64,000 nt of DNA, from the NCBI RefSeq assembly GCF_004664715.2, contig NC_051085.1, positions 24,264,551-24,328,550 of the forward strand, read 5' to 3'. Within the stretch, counting starts at the first letter, position 1. The number at the start of each line of letters is the position of its first letter. A program made the position numbers and the translations under genes. The DNA comes from Peromyscus leucopus (taxonomy: Eukaryota; Chordata; Mammalia; Rodentia; Cricetidae). The notes under the pieces are model-generated. The model ran no database searches and was not told the DNA's origin. It saw only the letters and a program-made list of their open reading frames with translations. Below, piece by piece: positions 59,215-64,000 of this stretch.

Positions 59215-60238
59215 TGGCATTTGAATTCAATCATAAAGTAGTTATTCCCATAATACTCATGACACTGTTGCAACTGCAGATTTACCTTGCCAGGCCAGTA
59301 GTTATTGTACCTTTCAGTGTTCAAAGATGGATATTGCTGAATATTTTTCTCCCCTTGTAGTGGAAATAGAACCTTCAGATACTATGACAGCTAGCCAGTA
59401 GGGATAAAGCTTCCAGTCAGTATTAGCTTGATTTTTCTATGTCCTATGACTCAAGTATGTGGTGTCTTTAGCAATAGTATATTGCCACCAAGTTCTTGAC
59501 AGCAGTAGTCTGTAATATTTTGTGGGAACATCAGTTGGACCCCACTGACCAACAACTTAGAAAGAAGTGATCCATACTTGTCATGAGGCTTTTATTTGAT
59601 AGAACATGGCGATGCTTGGAGAAGGATTATCCCTATACCCATTATAGGGAGACTCCATAAAATTCATTTTATATGTGCATATGTAAACATTTCAGGCAGC
59701 TTCAACAGTAGTAGATACCTATATAGCATTTTCAAAGGTTTTTAGTGCTAGTTATCCACCCCTATACTCATCCTTTATCCTGTTTTCCCATCCCCTCCCT
59801 ATTTAACTTTTTCTTTGCAATTATTTATGATAAAGATCATAAAATAAGCTCTTCTCATTCTGAACAAAAATATCCAAAAAACCCCTCTATTTTATGTTCT
59901 CCATTTCTCTAGAACTAAGCAAAGGTTCTCTGGAACCTACATGAGATTCTGCTTACAATGAAGTCCAATTAAAAAGACACCTGGAACTCTCCAGATGTGT
60001 TCTCTTCTATCTCGTGTCCTCTTCCCAAAGCTCTTTGTCTTGCAACTGTTTAAGGATCAGCATCAAACATCACACCCAGAGTTCCCTGTGCATTCTGCTC
60101 TGTCAATTCATGTGACTCTTTGGTTTGCTCACATCATAATTTGCCTGTGACTGTACTTCTTGTACCACGTGCAGGAAAGGGAAATAAAGCCTATAATTAG
60201 TTTGCCACCACAAAGAAAAATATTAATCAAATTGTAAA
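59215..60238. other. Unique AT-rich DNA
   Basis: No repeat or exon recognised. Confidence 0.5.
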
Positions 60239-60400
60239 GGCTGGGAAGATAGCTCAACCAGTGAAATTCTTGGGTCAAGCACAAGGAATCCATGTTAAAA
60301 ATAAAAATACCAAGGATGACGTTATGACAGGAAGATTCCTGGAACTCACTGACCAGACTACTCGGTAAACTCAAGGCCAAAGGTGACAGGGAGGGAAAGA
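60239..60400 (+). mobile_element. Composite ID-B1 SINE leading into a GGA tract
   Basis: 'ggctgggaagatagctcaac' head and a body with 'ctggaactcactgaccagac' and 'taaactcaaggccaaaggtg', ending in a purine tail. SINE-like sequence resumes at 60557-60660 ('ggcctccacatgcatgctat'). Confidence 0.75.
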
Positions 60401-60407
60401 AGAAGAA

Positions 60408-60438
<31 letters not shown>

Positions 60439-60485
60439 AGGAGTAGAAAGAGGAGGAGGAGGAGGAGAAGGAGGAGGAGGAGGAG

Positions 60486-60517
<32 letters not shown>

Positions 60518-60556
60518 GGAGGAGGAGGAGGAGGAGGAGGAGGAGGAGGAGGAGGA
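60401..60556. repeat. (GGA)n microsatellite, 155 bp, almost pure purine
   Basis: GGA and GGAAGA units with a single T (60444). All polyserine, polyleucine and polyproline open frames here are its translations. Confidence 0.97.
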
Positions 60557-60663
60557 GAAAAGCAAGCAAGCCAGATAGCAGTACCTGAGGTTTCCTGAGG
60601 CTGACTTCTGGCCTCCACATGCATGCTATCCAACCACACATACATATATGCACACACTAACAC

Positions 60664-61149
60664 ACATAAACAGAATGTTAAATTCCTGATGGAAAATTGA
60701 AATCTTTGAACAGAATTAATTTGTGTGGTAATATAATTTAAATATAAAATAAGGAAGAAGTGAAACCCAATCCAGTTTTTTGAGACCTACCTGGAAAAGA
60801 AATAATCATAGCCTCTGATCACCAAAAGGGAATTTTGAACACCCAATGATAATAATGGTAGCATTAAGCTGGATTTCATATATTGGTGAGGTCATTTGAT
60901 CATTAGACAATGTAGGAAATAAATGTTACTATTAATTTTATAATGTGTATGAAAATGAAGGCTTAACCATTGTGACTGGTTTCTTCTCAGAGGCTAATTA
61001 GTTATTGTCAATGCTTAGAGATGGGCCAAGTGTTCTTCCAACTTCAGATCAGAATTCTATTCTGCTTTTCTCCATTAGAGATTATGACATACAATGTAAG
61101 ACTAAGGTGTACCCAAATTTGCCTTAATGTAGGGGATCAATTTTTCCCC
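60664..61149. other. Unique AT-rich DNA
   Basis: No repeat or exon recognised. Confidence 0.5.
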
Positions 61150-61320
61150 ATTCTTATCACTATTAAATGCTTTTATATTCATTATCTCATTGATGAGAGC
61201 ACTCTCCTGAATAAGAAGGTCTATTTCATTAAGGAGAAAACAGAGGGTCAGAAAGTTAAACTGTTTTGATGAAGCTCAAATAGTAGAAATAGAAATATGA
61301 ATTTATCTTCAGCTTCTCAT
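61150..61320 (+). mobile_element. MIR-type ancient SINE remnant
   Basis: 'attatctcattgatgagagc', then 'ttaaggagaaaacagagggt' and 'cagaaagttaaactgttttg' follow the MIR core (aggaaactgagg / agaggttaag). Confidence 0.6.
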
Positions 61321-61439
61321 TTTAAACTCAGAAACTGATTTATAAAGACAAAATTGCCCACTCATGAAGGCTCACATCACCCAAGAACGTCTCTGATTTT
61401 GAGTTTTAATGATAGCTGGGCATTCTTTTCTTCCAAGGG

Positions 61440-61930
61440 CAGAGTTAATTCCTCCCTTAGCAGTTCTACTGGTAAACTCTTAACCAAGCCATGCCTGTCC
61501 CTTAATATGTGCCCTCAGAGATGCACATAATTTATCCAAGTGTTTTATAATGTTGATGCAATCAATAGTTAAACCTTTGTTCCGTAGTGACTTAAACACA
61601 AATGTGAAGTAGTTGGACTGAACCAACAACACTTGCTTAATCAGCACTTTTAACTCCCTTTCTATAGACGTTGTGCAGAGGATGAAAATCTGCTCATCCC
61701 TTTGAGGATTTATGCTATGTAATAGAGATGGCTGGAAGCCACCGAAACAAAACATTCTGTGTATCCTCAAGGCAGAATAAGAATGTAAGTTCACTTTAAG
61801 CATGACACCACTGTAAAGCTGCTGCCATGCTTTTTTGGTTATTAATCTCCATGTGCATGCTTATTTTGTGCAATATGTTAGATAGCAGTAGCTTTTCATT
61901 TAGCAAATTAATTTCTGCCTTAATTCAGTA
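61440..61930. promoter_or_regulatory. Candidate conserved non-coding block
   Basis: Repeat-free. It contains homeodomain- and POU-like AT cores (gttattaatctccatgtgca, ttagcaaattaatttct, tgcttattttgtgcaat), and a 107-codon minus frame with no domain. The dense AT-core pattern is like vertebrate developmental non-coding elements; inference only. Confidence 0.3.
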
Positions 61931-62279
61931 GGGGATGAAAAAATATTAAAATCTGTACTTTTGAGATTAAAGAGGCAATGTTTCCAAGACAAATATAATT
62001 TTGAAATGTGGAGATATTCTAGTACAAAAATAGGATTCCTTGGTTGAAACAAGCCTTGGATACATGAAACCTTTTCTCAAAAGAAAGAAGAGTAGAGTTA
62101 TTTCTGTTTAGCCAGAGCCCTTTAACTATAGATTTTTGGAAGCAATAATCCTATAGAAAATAATAATCCTATTGAAGTATTTCCATGTAAGGATCGAAAA
62201 CAGTGTGAGTTTTAAACTCACTTTAAGGACATTATGAGAAACTCAACAACAAAAAAGCATTTTATACATTTGCTTTGAG

Positions 62280-62790
62280 GTGTTGATGCTGATTTAGAGT
62301 TGACAGAGGGTTTCTGGGGGAGGGTCTAGATGTCGGGGAGAGGGGAGCAGTTATTAAATTGTATGTCGCTGGTAGTTTCAGCTTCCCAAAGGAATTTTTC
62401 AGAGCACCTTGTTTCTGGTGCTCACGCAAGTGCCAGACTGCAGTTTCCACATTATAAGTTGCCCTTGTTTTTGTTAAAGTTTAAATTATTTTTATTAGCT
62501 ATTCACCTGGGATGTGAACAAGAATGAAACTAAAACTTTCAGATAAGCAAAACAGCTGTTGAAATTTGCCTGTTTTCTTGCCCTTGCTATTACCATGGCT
62601 GCCTCCTGCCTTAGCCTGACAAGTATTTTCTTTCCCTCTTTTAATCAGTCTCTCTTTAGCTCAAATAGTTCCATTTTCCACCATGACAAGATTCTGCTTC
62701 CAGTGGGTCCAATTGCTAGTTTCTGTGGGGGCAAGGTGACTCTGCCTTCCATGACGTTGGCTTCAAAAGTTCAGTAATGAAACCTCTGGT
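62280..62790. promoter_or_regulatory. Candidate conserved non-coding block
   Basis: Repeat-free, with 'aagtttaaattatttttatt' and 'cagataagcaaaacagctgt' (E-box CAGCTG beside a GATA site). Function is inference. Confidence 0.28.
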
Positions 62791-62874
62791 AGTTTGACAC
62801 AAGGATATAATTTCATTCAAATTGCATCTCAAGTGAGTTTTTCATAGTGAAGAAAAGCCTAATTTTATATTTTA

Positions 62875-62876
<2 letters not shown>

Positions 62877-62926
<50 letters not shown>
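62877..62926. repeat. (TG)n microsatellite
   Basis: Pure TG run of about 25 units. Confidence 0.97.
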
Positions 62927-62929
<3 letters not shown>

Positions 62930-62987
62930 GTGTTTGTGCATGTTAGTGGAGATATAATATATGCATGTATGCATGCAGACACATGAG

Positions 62988-63278
62988 AAAGCAGGCATGT
63001 ACGTGTGGAGCCTGGAGAATGACAGTATGTGGCTTTCCTTGCTTGCTCTCCAACTTTATTTTTTGGAGACAGGGTCTCTTACTAAACTTAGAGCTCATTG
63101 ATTTATTTAGATTTAATGGCTAATGAGCTTGAAAGATCTGCCTTTCTCTATCCCCCAGCACTGGTATTATAGGCATGAGCTGCCATGACTACCTTTTTTA
63201 CTTGAGTTCTAGAGACAAGAACTCAGGTTCTCATACATATATGATAGACAGTTTACTGACTGAGCCATCTTCACACTC
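62988..63278 (-). mobile_element. Composite B4/ID-B1 SINE, old
   Basis: In reverse: 'ttttggagacagggtctctt', 'ccagcactggtattataggc' and a tRNA-like end 'agtttactgactgagccatc'. Such a B1-like body plus tRNA-like head is the B4/ID-B1 composite. Confidence 0.7.
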
Positions 63279-64000
63279 ATAAAAAAATCAGTTTGTAAAA
63301 ATTATATTTTGTTAGAGATCTTTCATTTTTCTAAGGAAAATTGCTCATTATAAAAATTTGCAAGATGTATAATATATCTGATTGAAAAATGGAATAGTAT
63401 ACTATAGAGAGGTAGCAATAATGTTGCCATAATTTTTGGTGTGTTTGGAACATATGTATGTCCATATATACATATATTTATTATATGTATTCTGTTATTA
63501 TCTTTGGTATTATCATAATAATTTTTATATAACATGAACAATTTATTTGGTCTCTGTTTTTATTCCATAAATGAATTTAATTTCATGTGTTCTATTATGA
63601 AACAATTTAAAAGTTATATTTATATATTTTTGTGATGAATGTTAAAATAATATTTTAATAGAAAGAATTTTAATTTTTTACACTATTAGAAATGTAACTT
63701 ACTGGTTACCGATAATGAATGTTAAACATGAGTAACCTTTGGTTGATGGGAATATTTGTGTTATAGCTGGAAGCATTCCATACCAATAAAAACTATTAAG
63801 CTCTTTTTCTGTCTCTTTATGTGTGTGGCAGTTATCCTTTTCTATTGGAACACCACATATTCCTTGCTATAAACACTCTGTCCCTTCTATCAAAGGTACA
63901 GATGGATGTTCTCTGTCTTATAAAAGCATTAACACATCACAGAGAAACCCATCTCTAAGCCAAAAGAAAAAAAAAAAACATAGAGAGGGCAGTGCTTATG
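63279..64000. other. Unique AT-rich DNA, possible B1 tail at 63935-63979
   Basis: 'cacagagaaacccatctcta' followed by poly-A resembles a B1 3' end but the body is missing. Nothing else recognised. Confidence 0.4.

Noticed and set aside
60129..60663. Polyleucine, polyproline and polyserine open frames
   Set aside because: Translations of the (GGA)n tract.
62559..62777. Signal-peptide-like start (MKFACFLALAITMAA)
   Set aside because: The frame begins at TTG, not a usable eukaryotic start, and nothing downstream resembles a secreted protein.
1..64000. CRISPR arrays, bacterial operons, riboswitches
   Set aside because: SINEs, LTRs, hAT elements and microsatellites show a rodent nuclear genome; no regular spacer-repeat arrays occur.

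Overview
The window is nuclear DNA from a muroid rodent, most likely a cricetid (deer mouse, hamster or vole group). The evidence is the repeat content: B1, B2, B3, B4 and ID SINEs, rodent URR1 hAT elements, a rodent Lx-type L1, and a B1 consensus variant that differs from the usual house-mouse B1. The many LTRs resemble the mys/mysTR class of ERVK elements described from Peromyscus and relatives; that family name is from memory and needs a database check. No cellular protein-coding exon, rRNA or tRNA gene could be supported. The longer open frames are chance frames, repeat translations or retroviral remnants. The window reads as a gene desert or a large intron.

Layout. 1-8 kb: mostly unique AT-rich DNA with one young B1, a MIR, an LTR-like rodent repeat and a candidate regulatory block near 3.1-3.5 kb. 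8-11.7 kb: a SINE cluster and a minus-strand ERVK-type LTR. 11.7-16.3 kb: a gag-only ERVK provirus, complete at both ends, with paired LTRs, a tRNA-Lys-type primer site, a broken gag with capsid and zinc-knuckle regions, no recognisable pol or env, and a polypurine tract. 16.3-32.7 kb: mostly unique DNA with an MLT1-like LTR, a solo ERVK LTR, a B3 split by a B1, several microsatellites and a CpG-retaining, homeobox-site-rich block at 28.0-28.5 kb. 32.7-35.6 kb: a URR1 transposon, a long LINE-2 relic (about 1.8 kb, itself hit by a B4) and another LTR-like repeat. 37.6-40.3 kb: a solo LTR with perfect target duplications, an old L1 fragment hit by a B1, and a URR1. 43.0-44.5 kb: an ERVK LTR interrupted by a 5'-inverted L1. 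45-58.4 kb: more SINEs, four more LTRs (two of the main ERVK-like group, one ERV1-like, one of another family), a candidate CTCF site and long microsatellites. 58.4-64 kb: SINEs, a 155-bp GGA tract and two unique candidate conserved blocks.

The organising theme is retroelement layering. Seven LTR loci of one ERVK-like group share TG...CA ends, 6-bp target duplications (perfect at three loci, near-perfect at several others), and an internal region built from B1-like modules whose number varies from two to five. Interruptions give a relative order: SINEs and L1 landed in older L2, L1, B3 and LTR copies. I did not find a convincing new protein system; the most unusual item is the gag-only provirus and its SINE-like modular LTR family.
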